DNA from: Pseudofrankia inefficax
GTDB lineage: Bacteria; Actinomycetota; Actinomycetes; Frankiales; Frankiaceae
Direction of reading: 5' to 3'
Assembly (NCBI RefSeq): GCF_000166135.1
Contig: NC_014666.1
Coordinates: 3,100,001 to 3,164,000, forward strand
DNA: 64,000 nucleotides
In this document: piece after piece, positions 36,841-43,798 of the stretch
How the letters are laid out: each line of letters begins with the position of its first letter
Numbering within the stretch: position 1 is the first letter of the stretch
Made by a program: the position numbers and the translations under genes
Notes under the pieces: generated by a model
Seen by the model: the letters and a program-made list of their open reading frames with translations, nothing else
The model's database searches: none
Told to the model about the DNA's origin: nothing

Positions 36841-36865
36841 TCAGCGGGCCGGCCAGCCCGTGTAG
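36569..36865 (+). CDS. doubtful 98-codon ORF with perfect ribosome site
   Basis: GTG 36569 follows AGGAGG with five-base spacing. The protein is arginine-rich and low in hydrophobic patterning (start PTGRTFRGERAVLVRG), and its end overlaps the pobA gene antisense by 25 bp, so real coding is uncertain. The neighbouring frame encodes GPTVVLIVPFISSRSL, a possible membrane helix, which may mean a frameshifted remnant. Confidence 0.22.
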   Translation: MPTGRTFRGERAVLVRGVRPRPAVHRLCDRAHSGPDRAVHFVALAAEACAAEWVTHNAVRKGPHCGDRFRRGGPARRRRGAGGQPWSGVRVQRAGQPV

Positions 36866-38025
36866 CCCTCCGCGAGATAGGCCGAACCGGCCCGCGAGGA
36901 CACGAGGCTGGTCAGCTCGCCCAGCTGGCGCTGCTCGTCGAACTCGCTCGCGCCGTCAGCCCGGTGCAGCATCGTGGTCAGCCAGTAGGAGAAGTGCTGG
37001 GCCCTCCAGACCCGTTCCAGCGCCCGCGCGGTGTAGCGCTCCAGCGCGGTGGCGTCGTTGCGGACCAGGGCCTGTTCGATGGTCTCGGCGAGCAGCCGGA
37101 CGTCGGCGAGGGCCAGGTTCAGGCCCTTCGCGCCGGTGGGGGGCACGGTGTGGGCGGCGTCGCCGGCGAGCAGCAGCCGGCCGTGGCGCATCGGGGCCTG
37201 GACGAAGCTGCGGAACGGCAGCACGGTCCGTTCGAGGACCGGGCCCTCCTGGAGGCGGAACCCGTCCTGGCCGGCCAGCCGGCCCTGCAGCTCGGCCCAG
37301 ATCCGGTCGTCGGACCAGTCGTCCGGGTTCTCGGCCGGGTCGCACTGGAAGTAGAGGCGCTGCACGGTGGCGGTGCGCTGGCTGACCAGGGCGAATCCCC
37401 GCGCGGCCCGGGTGTAGATCAGCTCCGGCGCGCTTCGGGGTGCCTGGACGAGGACGCCGAACCAGGCGAAGGGGTACTCGCGGAAGTACTGAGTGGCGGC
37501 GGTGACCAGGGCTCGGCAGCCGCTGCGGGAGCCGTCCGCGCCGACGACCAGCCGCGCGGCGATCTCGTGCCTCCGGCCGTCCGCGTCGGTGTACCGGACC
37601 CGGGGCGCGGTCAGGACGTCGGTGACCTCGGTGTCGCTGATGCCGTAGCGCAGGTCGCCACCGTCGGCGGTGCGGGCCCGGTGGAGGTCGACGAAGACGT
37701 CGGTCTGCGGGTAGAGCCAGCAGGCGCTGCCCGCCAGGGCCTCGAAGTCGATCCGGTGGCTGACCCCGCCGAACCGCAGGGCGATGCCCTCGTGGCGCTG
37801 TCCGTCGGTGAGCACCCGGTCGACCCCGGCGTCGACCAGGAGGCGCACGCTGTCGCGCTCCAGGATGCCGGCGCGGTGGGTGGTCTCGATCGTGCCGGCT
37901 GACCGGTTGTCGATCACGACGCTGTCGAGCCCGGCGAGGTGGAGCAGCCGGGAGAGCATCAGGCCGGCGGGCCCGCCGCCGACGATGGCGACCTGGGTGC
38001 GGGTGGTGCTGGCGACCGGGGTCAT
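36841..38025 (-). CDS. pobA: 4-hydroxybenzoate 3-monooxygenase
   Basis: A 394-residue flavin monooxygenase: FAD-binding VAIVGGGPAGLMLSRLL at 13-29, the DG motif in VVGADGSRSGCR and GDAAHTVPPTGAKGLNLALADV near residue 290. It hydroxylates 4-hydroxybenzoate to protocatechuate using NADPH or NADH and oxygen. It lies first or last in the protocatechuate gene set, on the same strand as pcaD, pcaB, pcaG and pcaH. ATG 38025 has GGAG five bases upstream. A 90-bp tandem array separates it from pcaD, so it may have its own promoter. Very secure call. Confidence 0.95.
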   Translation of the reverse strand: MTPVASTTRTQVAIVGGGPAGLMLSRLLHLAGLDSVVIDNRSAGTIETTHRAGILERDSVRLLVDAGVDRVLTDGQRHEGIALRFGGVSHRIDFEALAGSACWLYPQTDVFVDLHRARTADGGDLRYGISDTEVTDVLTAPRVRYTDADGRRHEIAARLVVGADGSRSGCRALVTAATQYFREYPFAWFGVLVQAPRSAPELIYTRAARGFALVSQRTATVQRLYFQCDPAENPDDWSDDRIWAELQGRLAGQDGFRLQEGPVLERTVLPFRSFVQAPMRHGRLLLAGDAAHTVPPTGAKGLNLALADVRLLAETIEQALVRNDATALERYTARALERVWRAQHFSYWLTTMLHRADGASEFDEQRQLGELTSLVSSRAGSAYLAEGYTGWPAR

Positions 38026-38079
38026 GACCGCTCCGTTCGGGTCGCGGGACGTCCTCGGCGCCGCGCGCCTCGGGCCGCC

Positions 38080-38169
38080 GTCGTCGTTGCCTGGTCGGTC
38101 GTCGTTGCCTGGTCGGTTGTCGTTGCCTGGTCGGTCGTCGTTACCTGGTCCGTCGTCGTTACCTGGTCC
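38080..38169. repeat. 18-bp tandem array, five units
   Basis: GTCGTCGTTGCCTGGTCG-like units repeat five times, with one or two changes between units. It lies between the pobA start and the pcaD stop; read from pcaD it codes Thr/Asp/Gln-rich (TTDQVT) triplets after the stop. Unit length is a multiple of three. Confidence 0.9.
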
Positions 38170-38179
38170 GTCGTCCTGG

Positions 38180-38992
38180 TCAGTCCGCCGGACTGGACAC
38201 CGCCGGACCGGACAGGTGGGTGAGCAGGAGGTCCGCGACCCGCCGGGGCGCCTCGGCGGGGGCCAGGTGCGCGACGCCGTCGAGTACGGCGAGCCGCCCG
38301 TCCCGGACGCCGGCGGCGAGCCGCTTCAGGCTGGCCGGCGGCGTCACCGCGTCCCGGGCACCGGCGATCGCCAGCACGGGCGCGGCCACGCCCGCGAGCC
38401 GGTCGCGGACGTCGAAGCCGGCGAGCGCGTCGCAGGCCTGCGCGTAGCCCTCCCGGTCGACGTCGGCCAGGCCCCGGACCAGCTCGGCGGCGACGCCGGG
38501 CCGACGGTCCGCGAAGCCGGGGGCGAACCACCGCTCGGCCGCGCCACCGGCGAGGGCCGCGCAGCCGGACGCGCGCACGACCGCGGCCCGTTCGCGCCAC
38601 GCGGGCGGCGTGCCGATCGTGGCCCCGGTGCACAGCAGGGCCGCCCGGCCGACCCGGCCCGGGGCGTCGAGCAGCAGCCGCAGGCCGACCGCACCGCCGA
38701 GCGAGACGCCCGCGTAGGCGAACCGGGCCGTGGCGTCGCCCCGGGCCGCGGCGATCCGCTCGACGTGGGCGAGCACCCCCGCGGCGAGCTCCCCGACCGT
38801 GAAGGGTGCCTGGACGGGCGTGCCGCCGTGGCCGGGCAGGTCCCAGCCGACGACGTCGAACGTGTCGCCGAGCAGGCCGGCCGCCGCCGACCACAGGGCC
38901 CTCGACGTGGTGCCCAGCGACGGCCCGACGACGAGCAGCGGCTGGTCCGGGCGCCCGGCGAGCCGTCCACCGGTGAGCGCGGGCACCGTCAC
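38180..38992 (-). CDS. pcaD: 3-oxoadipate enol-lactonase-type alpha/beta hydrolase
   Basis: A 270-residue alpha/beta hydrolase with the nucleophile elbow GVSLGGAVG, an early DLPGHGGTP and a late catalytic His in GVAHLAPAEAP. It hydrolyses beta-ketoadipate enol-lactone to beta-ketoadipate. In many actinobacteria PcaD is fused to PcaC (as PcaL); here it is a single domain and no PcaC is found. GTG 38992 overlaps the pcaB stop (GTGA). Call supported by position between pobA and pcaB. Confidence 0.88.
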   Translation of the reverse strand: MTVPALTGGRLAGRPDQPLLVVGPSLGTTSRALWSAAAGLLGDTFDVVGWDLPGHGGTPVQAPFTVGELAAGVLAHVERIAAARGDATARFAYAGVSLGGAVGLRLLLDAPGRVGRAALLCTGATIGTPPAWRERAAVVRASGCAALAGGAAERWFAPGFADRRPGVAAELVRGLADVDREGYAQACDALAGFDVRDRLAGVAAPVLAIAGARDAVTPPASLKRLAAGVRDGRLAVLDGVAHLAPAEAPRRVADLLLTHLSGPAVSSPAD

Positions 38993-40233
38993 CGGCCGGC
39001 CGCCAGGTAGGCGTCCGCGCGGGCGAGGGTGGCGGCGACGACGGTGTCCGCGACTCCGAGGTAGTCGTCCTCGGGCGTCTCGCCGCCGGGAAGGCCGGCG
39101 GAGGCGGCGAAGGCGGCCACCGACCCGCGCTCGGCGGTCAGGAGCGGCCAGGCGGCCCGGGCGGTGGCGCGCATGCGGGCGGTGTCGACCTCCAGACCGC
39201 GCAGGAGCTCGCTGGTGTGGCTGGCCGCGACGACGGCCCGGCGGGCCAGATCCCGCAGGGTGGGCCATTCGGTGTGCCAGGCGCCGTCGGGCCGCTCGTC
39301 CCCGGCCAGCGCGGCCGCGAGGTGCAGCGTCGAGGCCAGCGCCGGCGCGGTGAGGGCGGCCCGGCGGATCAGCACCGACAGCACCGGGTTGCGCTTGTGG
39401 GGCATGGTCGACGAGCCGCCGCGCCCGGGGACGGCCGGCTCCGCGAGCTCGCCGATCTCCGGGCGCGACAGCGTGGCCACGTCGGTGGCGATACGGCCCC
39501 AGGCGTCGGTCCCGGCCACCAGCGCGTCGCCGAGCGCGGTGAACGTCGTGCGGGTCGTGTGCCAGGGCCGCGCGGGCCGCAGGCCGAGCGCGGCCGTGGC
39601 GTCCGCGACGGCGCCGGACACGGCCGCGACGGGGTCGGCGTGACCGCGCCGGCGGGCCAGCTCGACCGCGGCCGACAGCGTCCCGGCCGCGCCGCCGAAC
39701 TGCGCCGGCAGCGCCACCCGGTCGAGCGCCTCGGCCGCGTCGAGCACTCCCGTCAGCCAGCCGGCGGCCTTGAGCCCGAACGTCGTCGGCACGGCGTGCT
39801 GGGTGAGCGTCCGACCGGCGAGCAGCGTGCCGCGGTGGGTGTGAGCGAGCGCGGCGAGCGCGCCGACCTGGTCCCGCTGCTGCGCGCGAATCCGGTCGAC
39901 GACGTCGCGCAGCAGCAGGACGAGACTGGTGTCGATCACGTCCTGGCTGGTCAGGCCGCGGTGCACCCAGGGCGCACCCGGGCCGACGGCGCGCTCCCGC
40001 CACAGCGCCACGAGCGCCGGCACCGGGTTGCCCGCGTCCTCGGCGGCGCGGGCGACGGCGGCCAGCTCCGCCGGCCCGACGAGGCCGGTCAGCTCGGCGC
40101 TGGCCGGGGCGACGCCCGCCCGGGCGAGCGCGTCCAGCCAGGCCTGTTCGACCCGGGCCATCGCCGTCAGCCAGGCCGCCCCGGTCACCAGCTCCCCGGC
40201 GCGCTCGTCGCCGGGCCAGAACAGGTCACTCAT
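38989..40233 (-). CDS. pcaB: 3-carboxy-cis,cis-muconate cycloisomerase
   Basis: A 414-residue fumarase/aspartase-superfamily enzyme with the signature GGSSTMPHKRNP around residue 270. It converts 3-carboxy-cis,cis-muconate to 4-carboxymuconolactone. ATG 40233 is six bases after the pcaG stop. It overlaps pcaD by 4 bp. Length is as usual for the family (about 400-450). Confidence 0.94.
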   Translation of the reverse strand: MSDLFWPGDERAGELVTGAAWLTAMARVEQAWLDALARAGVAPASAELTGLVGPAELAAVARAAEDAGNPVPALVALWRERAVGPGAPWVHRGLTSQDVIDTSLVLLLRDVVDRIRAQQRDQVGALAALAHTHRGTLLAGRTLTQHAVPTTFGLKAAGWLTGVLDAAEALDRVALPAQFGGAAGTLSAAVELARRRGHADPVAAVSGAVADATAALGLRPARPWHTTRTTFTALGDALVAGTDAWGRIATDVATLSRPEIGELAEPAVPGRGGSSTMPHKRNPVLSVLIRRAALTAPALASTLHLAAALAGDERPDGAWHTEWPTLRDLARRAVVAASHTSELLRGLEVDTARMRATARAAWPLLTAERGSVAAFAASAGLPGGETPEDDYLGVADTVVAATLARADAYLAAGR

Positions 40234-40239
40234 CCGCGC

Positions 40240-40809
40240 TCACCCTTCCCGGTAACGCAGGAAGACGGTCTCGTCCGGGCCCTGCAGCCGGAGGTCGAAC
40301 ACGAGCCCCCGCTCGTCGGGTGACGCGACCAGGGTCCTGCGCCGTTCGGCCGGCAGCGAGCGCAGCAGCGGGTCGGCGGCCAGCGCGGCGGCGTCGCCCG
40401 GCAGGTAGGCCCGAGTGAAGAGCCGGTCGAGCAGGCCCCGCGCGAACACGGTGACGGCGTAGAACGCGGCCCGGCCAGGCTCGGTCGGCCCCGGCACGAG
40501 CGTGCGGAACGAATAGTCCCCGTCCGGGCCGGTGGCCGATCGCCCGAAGCCGGTGAACGTCCGCCCGTCGCGGCACAGCGAGCCGGGCACCCGGGGGATC
40601 GTCCCGTCGGGGCGCGCCTGCCAGATCTCGACGAGCGCGTCCGGCACCGGGTCGCCCGCGCCGTCGAGCACCCTGCCGCGCAGGATCACCGCGCCTGGGC
40701 TGCCGGCCGGCACGAGGTCGCGGTCGCCGCCGTAGCGGAGGCTGTCATGGAAGAACGGCCCGACGGTCTGGCCCGGGGTCGCGATCAGGGTCATGCGGGA
40801 GGCTGTCAT
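40240..40809 (-). CDS. pcaG: protocatechuate 3,4-dioxygenase alpha subunit
   Basis: A 189-residue intradiol dioxygenase subunit: TPGQTVGPFFHDSLRYGG, ILRGRVLDGAGDPVPDALVEIWQA and SFRTLVPGP. The alpha subunit has lost iron ligands, as expected; the iron site is in pcaH. ATG 40809 overlaps the pcaH stop by 4 bp. Met6 is an alternative start. Confidence 0.93.
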   Translation of the reverse strand: MTASRMTLIATPGQTVGPFFHDSLRYGGDRDLVPAGSPGAVILRGRVLDGAGDPVPDALVEIWQARPDGTIPRVPGSLCRDGRTFTGFGRSATGPDGDYSFRTLVPGPTEPGRAAFYAVTVFARGLLDRLFTRAYLPGDAAALAADPLLRSLPAERRRTLVASPDERGLVFDLRLQGPDETVFLRYREG

Positions 40810-41597
40810 GCCGGCGGCTCGAACCAGGTCTGCCGGCCGCCGGTCAGGACGATGTCCCAGCGGTAGCCGGTGGCCCACTCGTGACTGGTCAGGTCATGGT
40901 CGTAGGCGGCGACCAGCCGGTCACGGGCCCGCTGGTCGGCGATCGACTGGAAGATCGGGTCGAGCGCGTGCAGCGGGTCTCCCGGGAAGTACAGCTGCGT
41001 GACGAGGCGCTGGGTGAACGCCGTGCCGAACACCGAGAAGTGGACGTGGGCCGGCCGCCACGCGTTGCGGTGGTTGCGCCACGGATAGGGCCCTGGCTTG
41101 ATCGTCTGGAACCGGTACCGGCCGTCGTCGTCGGTCAGGCACCGCCCGGCGCCGGTGAAGTTCGGGTCGAGCGGGGCCGGATGCTGGTCTCGCTGGTGGA
41201 CGTACCGGCCCGCCGCGTTGGCCTGCCAGATCTCCACCAGCTGCCCGCGGACCGGCCGGCCCGCGCCGTCGACGACGCGACCGGCCAGGACGACGCGCTC
41301 CCCGATCGGCTCGCCGGGGTGACCGGCCGTCAGGTCGGCCTCCAGCGGGTCGACCTCGCCGGCCCCGAAGCAGGGCGCCGATCGTTCGATCGTCTCGGGG
41401 TCGACGTCGCGCGGCTCGCGGGTGGGGTGGCGTGCCGCGGTACTCCGGTAGGGCGGATAGTCCAGCCGTGGCCGGGCCTCCCCGGCGCCGGCCGGCCGGT
41501 AGCCGGCCGCGAGGGCCGCGATCTCGGAGCTGATCACGGACTGCGGCTCCAGCTCGGGCGCCGGAAGCTCGGGCGCCGGGCCGGTGGCGGGGCTCAT
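40806..41597 (-). CDS. pcaH: protocatechuate 3,4-dioxygenase beta subunit
   Basis: A 263-residue intradiol dioxygenase subunit. The four ferric iron ligands known from Pseudomonas enzyme are visible with the right spacing: Tyr132 (GRYVHQRD), Tyr171 (GPYPW), His184 and His186 (PAHVHF). It cleaves protocatechuate with oxygen to carboxymuconate. No strong ribosome site is seen before ATG 41597. It is first in the minus-strand pca unit and divergent from an IclR regulator, with a likely operator 46 bp upstream. Confidence 0.95.
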   Translation of the reverse strand: MSPATGPAPELPAPELEPQSVISSEIAALAAGYRPAGAGEARPRLDYPPYRSTAARHPTREPRDVDPETIERSAPCFGAGEVDPLEADLTAGHPGEPIGERVVLAGRVVDGAGRPVRGQLVEIWQANAAGRYVHQRDQHPAPLDPNFTGAGRCLTDDDGRYRFQTIKPGPYPWRNHRNAWRPAHVHFSVFGTAFTQRLVTQLYFPGDPLHALDPIFQSIADQRARDRLVAAYDHDLTSHEWATGYRWDIVLTGGRQTWFEPPA

Positions 41598-41642
41598 GCT
41601 GGGCAGCGTAGGAGCGCCCGGGGTGACCGCGACCGCGGGTGC

Positions 41643-41657
41643 TTCCGCTCAGTGGAA
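41643..41657. promoter_or_regulatory. candidate IclR operator in pcaH/regulator gap
   Basis: TTCCGCTCAGTGGAA is a 15-bp near-perfect palindrome, the size and shape of IclR-family sites. It lies between the divergent pcaH (46 bp) and IclR (12 bp) starts and could regulate both. Confidence 0.55.
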
Positions 41658-41668
41658 GAATCCCGGGC

Positions 41669-42427
41669 ATGGCGGGCAACACCGGAACCCCGGGCGCGAC
41701 CGTCACGGGCCGGATCATGGCGATCCTCGGGGCCTTCGACGACCACCACGCCCGGCTCGCGCTGACGGACCTCGCGCGGCGCGCGGGGCTGCCCGTGCCC
41801 ACGGCCCATCGGCTGGTGGGGGAGCTGGTCCGGCACGGCGCCCTGGCTCGGTCCGGCGACGGCTACGTCGTCGGCCGGCGGCTGTGGGAGCTCGGGCTGC
41901 TCGCGCCGATCGAGTCGACCCTGCGGGAGACGGCGGCGCCGTTCCTGCACGACATCCACGCCGCCACCCGGGCCACGGTCCACCTGGCGGTGCGCGACGG
42001 CCGGGAGGCGCTGTACCTGGAACGGATGGCGGGCCGGGCCTCGGTGCCGGTCGTCAGCTCGGTCGGCTCGACGTTGCCCCTGCACGCCACCGGCGTCGGG
42101 AAGGTGCTGCTCGCGCACGCGCCCGAGGACGTCCGGCGCGCCGTTCTGGCCTCGCTCGCGCGGGTGACCCCGTACACGATCACCCAGCCGGGCCGGCTGA
42201 ACGAGCAGCTGGGACAGATCCGGCGGGTCGGGTACGCCACGACGGTCGAGGAGATGTCGCTGGGCGCCTGTTCGGTCGCCACACCCGTCCATCGCCGCGG
42301 CCAGGTGGTCGCCGCGATCGGCGTCGTCGTGCCCACGCTGCGCCGGGACCGTGGCCGGCTCGCCGCCGCGCTGCAGGTCGCCGCGCAGGGGATCTCGCGC
42401 CAGCTCGCCGCGCTGCCTCCGGCCTGA
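41669..42427 (+). CDS. IclR family transcriptional regulator of the protocatechuate genes
   Basis: A 252-residue IclR protein: N-terminal winged helix (LALTDLARRAGLPVPTAHRLVGELV) and the effector-binding IclR domain (TRATVHLAVRDGREALYLERM, ATGVGKVLLAHAP). Probably PcaR/PobR-like, controlling the divergent pca operon in response to a ring-cleavage intermediate; inferred from position. ATG 41669 lies close behind the operator-like palindrome. It ends before a hairpin shared with a MarR gene. Confidence 0.88.
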   Translation: MAGNTGTPGATVTGRIMAILGAFDDHHARLALTDLARRAGLPVPTAHRLVGELVRHGALARSGDGYVVGRRLWELGLLAPIESTLRETAAPFLHDIHAATRATVHLAVRDGREALYLERMAGRASVPVVSSVGSTLPLHATGVGKVLLAHAPEDVRRAVLASLARVTPYTITQPGRLNEQLGQIRRVGYATTVEEMSLGACSVATPVHRRGQVVAAIGVVVPTLRRDRGRLAAALQVAAQGISRQLAALPPA

Positions 42428-42437
42428 GCCGGGCTCC

Positions 42438-42455
42438 CTGCCGCCCGGGCGGCAG
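42438..42455. terminator. hairpin between IclR and MarR genes
   Basis: CTGCCGCC CG GGCGGCAG is a perfect palindrome between the two convergent stops. Confidence 0.5.
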
Positions 42456-42461
42456 CGCCCC

Positions 42462-42893
42462 CTACCGGCCGGGCAGCAGCGCGCGCCACATCTCGCGCAG
42501 GCTCGCCTGGACCTGGTCCACCTCGGCCGCGGTGAGCGCGCCGGTCATCCGCCGTTCCAGGTCCGCGACCGGCTCCGCGAACCGCGTGAGCAGGCGCCGG
42601 CCCGCCGCGGTGAGCTGGACCAGCGACTCCCGGCGGTTGCGCGGGTTGGTCTCGCGCCGGATGAGGCCGCGTTCCTCCAGCGTGCGCAGCATGTCCGCCA
42701 TCGACTGCGGGGTGACGAACGAGTCGCGGGCGAGCCGAGCCGCCGAGACCGCGCCGGAGCGTTCCAGCACGGTCAGCGCGGTGTACTGCGGCGTGGTCAC
42801 GCCGGACGCGCGCAGCACGTCGTCCAGACCGGCCCGGACGGCCAGCTCCAGGCGTTTCACCGTGTACAGCAGCGACGGGGGCGGGTGGTCCAC
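42462..42893 (-). CDS. MarR family transcriptional regulator
   Basis: A 143-residue MarR protein: TTPQYTALTVLERSGAVSAARLARDSFVTPQSMADMLRTLEERGL (winged helix) with RRETNPRNRRESLVQLTAAG as the wing. GTG 42893 is preceded by GAGGGG. Two CAGGnnnCCTG boxes (42931-42941 and 42966-42976) lie between it and the divergent crotonase, so autoregulation and control of crotonase and acetoacetyl-CoA synthetase are likely. Confidence 0.88.
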   Translation of the reverse strand: MDHPPPSLLYTVKRLELAVRAGLDDVLRASGVTTPQYTALTVLERSGAVSAARLARDSFVTPQSMADMLRTLEERGLIRRETNPRNRRESLVQLTAAGRRLLTRFAEPVADLERRMTGALTAAEVDQVQASLREMWRALLPGR

Positions 42894-42930
42894 GCGACCC
42901 CTCAACCCTCGGCCGGACCAGCGGCATTGA

Positions 42931-42976
42931 CAGGGGACCTGACGATACTCGACACTTTCGATCATCAGGTTTCCTG
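42931..42976. promoter_or_regulatory. two MarR-like boxes and TTGACA -35
   Basis: CAGGGGACCTG (42931-42941) and CAGGTTTCCTG (42966-42976) are inverted repeats with centres 35 bp apart. TTGACA starts at 42927. The right box and following bases recur before the binding-protein gene at 51554. Confidence 0.6.
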
Positions 42977-42994
42977 TTGATTGGACGAGGCCAC

Positions 42995-43798
42995 GTGTTC
43001 GACCCCGCCGCCCTGCCGCCCTCACTGAGGCTCGACCGTGCCGGGCAGGTCGCCGTCCTGAGCCTGAGCCGGGCCAGGAAGCGCAACGCCCTGGACGACG
43101 CCACCGTCCTCGGGCTGGGCGCGTTCTTCGCCGCGCCGCCCGGCTGGGCCCGCGCCGTCGTGCTGGCGGCGGACGGTGACCACTTCTCGGCCGGCCTCGA
43201 CCTCGGTGAGCTGCGCGAACGCGACGCGGTCGCGGGCCTGCACCACTCCCGGATGTGGCACCGGGCCTTCGGGCAGATCGAGTCCTGCCCGGTGCCGGTG
43301 ATCAGCGTGCTGAAGGGGGCGGTCGTCGGCGGCGGGCTGGAGCTCGCCTGCGCGACCCACCTGCGCGTCGCCGAGCGGTCGGCGTTCTTCGCGCTGCCCG
43401 AGGGGGAACGCGGCCTGTTCACCGGAGGTGGGGCGTCGGTGCGGGTCCCGCGCCTGATCGGCGTCGCCCGGATGACCGACCTCATGCTCACCGGGCGGGT
43501 GCTCGCCGCCGCCGAGGCCGAACGGTACGGCCTGGCCCAGTACCTGGTCGACGACGGGGCCGGCCTCGACACCGCGCTCGGCCTCGCGGCCCGGACGGCC
43601 GAGAACTCGCCCGTGACGACCTACGCGGTGCTGCACGCGCTGCCGCGGATCGCCCAGGCCGACCCCGAGGCCGGGCTGCTGCTGGAGTCGCTCATGGCGG
43701 CCGTCGCGCAGGACAGCGGCGAGGCCAAGCGCCGGATGCGCGCCTTCCTCGACGGCGCGGCCCCGAAGGTGGCCGACCCGCGGGAGGCAGGCCGATGA
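42995..43798 (+). CDS. enoyl-CoA hydratase/isomerase family protein
   Basis: A 267-residue crotonase: LDRAGQVAVLSLSRARKRNALDD, oxyanion segments DHFSAGLDLGEL and GAVVGGGLELACATHLRVA. The residues at the usual catalytic glutamates are ERG in LPEGERGLFTGGG. GTG 42995 follows GGACGAGG; TTG 42977 is an alternative that would overlap an operator box. It is co-translated with acetoacetyl-CoA synthetase (4-bp overlap). Likely regulated by the divergent MarR protein. Confidence 0.85.
   Translation: MFDPAALPPSLRLDRAGQVAVLSLSRARKRNALDDATVLGLGAFFAAPPGWARAVVLAADGDHFSAGLDLGELRERDAVAGLHHSRMWHRAFGQIESCPVPVISVLKGAVVGGGLELACATHLRVAERSAFFALPEGERGLFTGGGASVRVPRLIGVARMTDLMLTGRVLAAAEAERYGLAQYLVDDGAGLDTALGLAARTAENSPVTTYAVLHALPRIAQADPEAGLLLESLMAAVAQDSGEAKRRMRAFLDGAAPKVADPREAGR

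Noticed and set aside
38080-38169. 18-bp array as CRISPR
   Set aside because: Units abut directly with no spacer; not a CRISPR.
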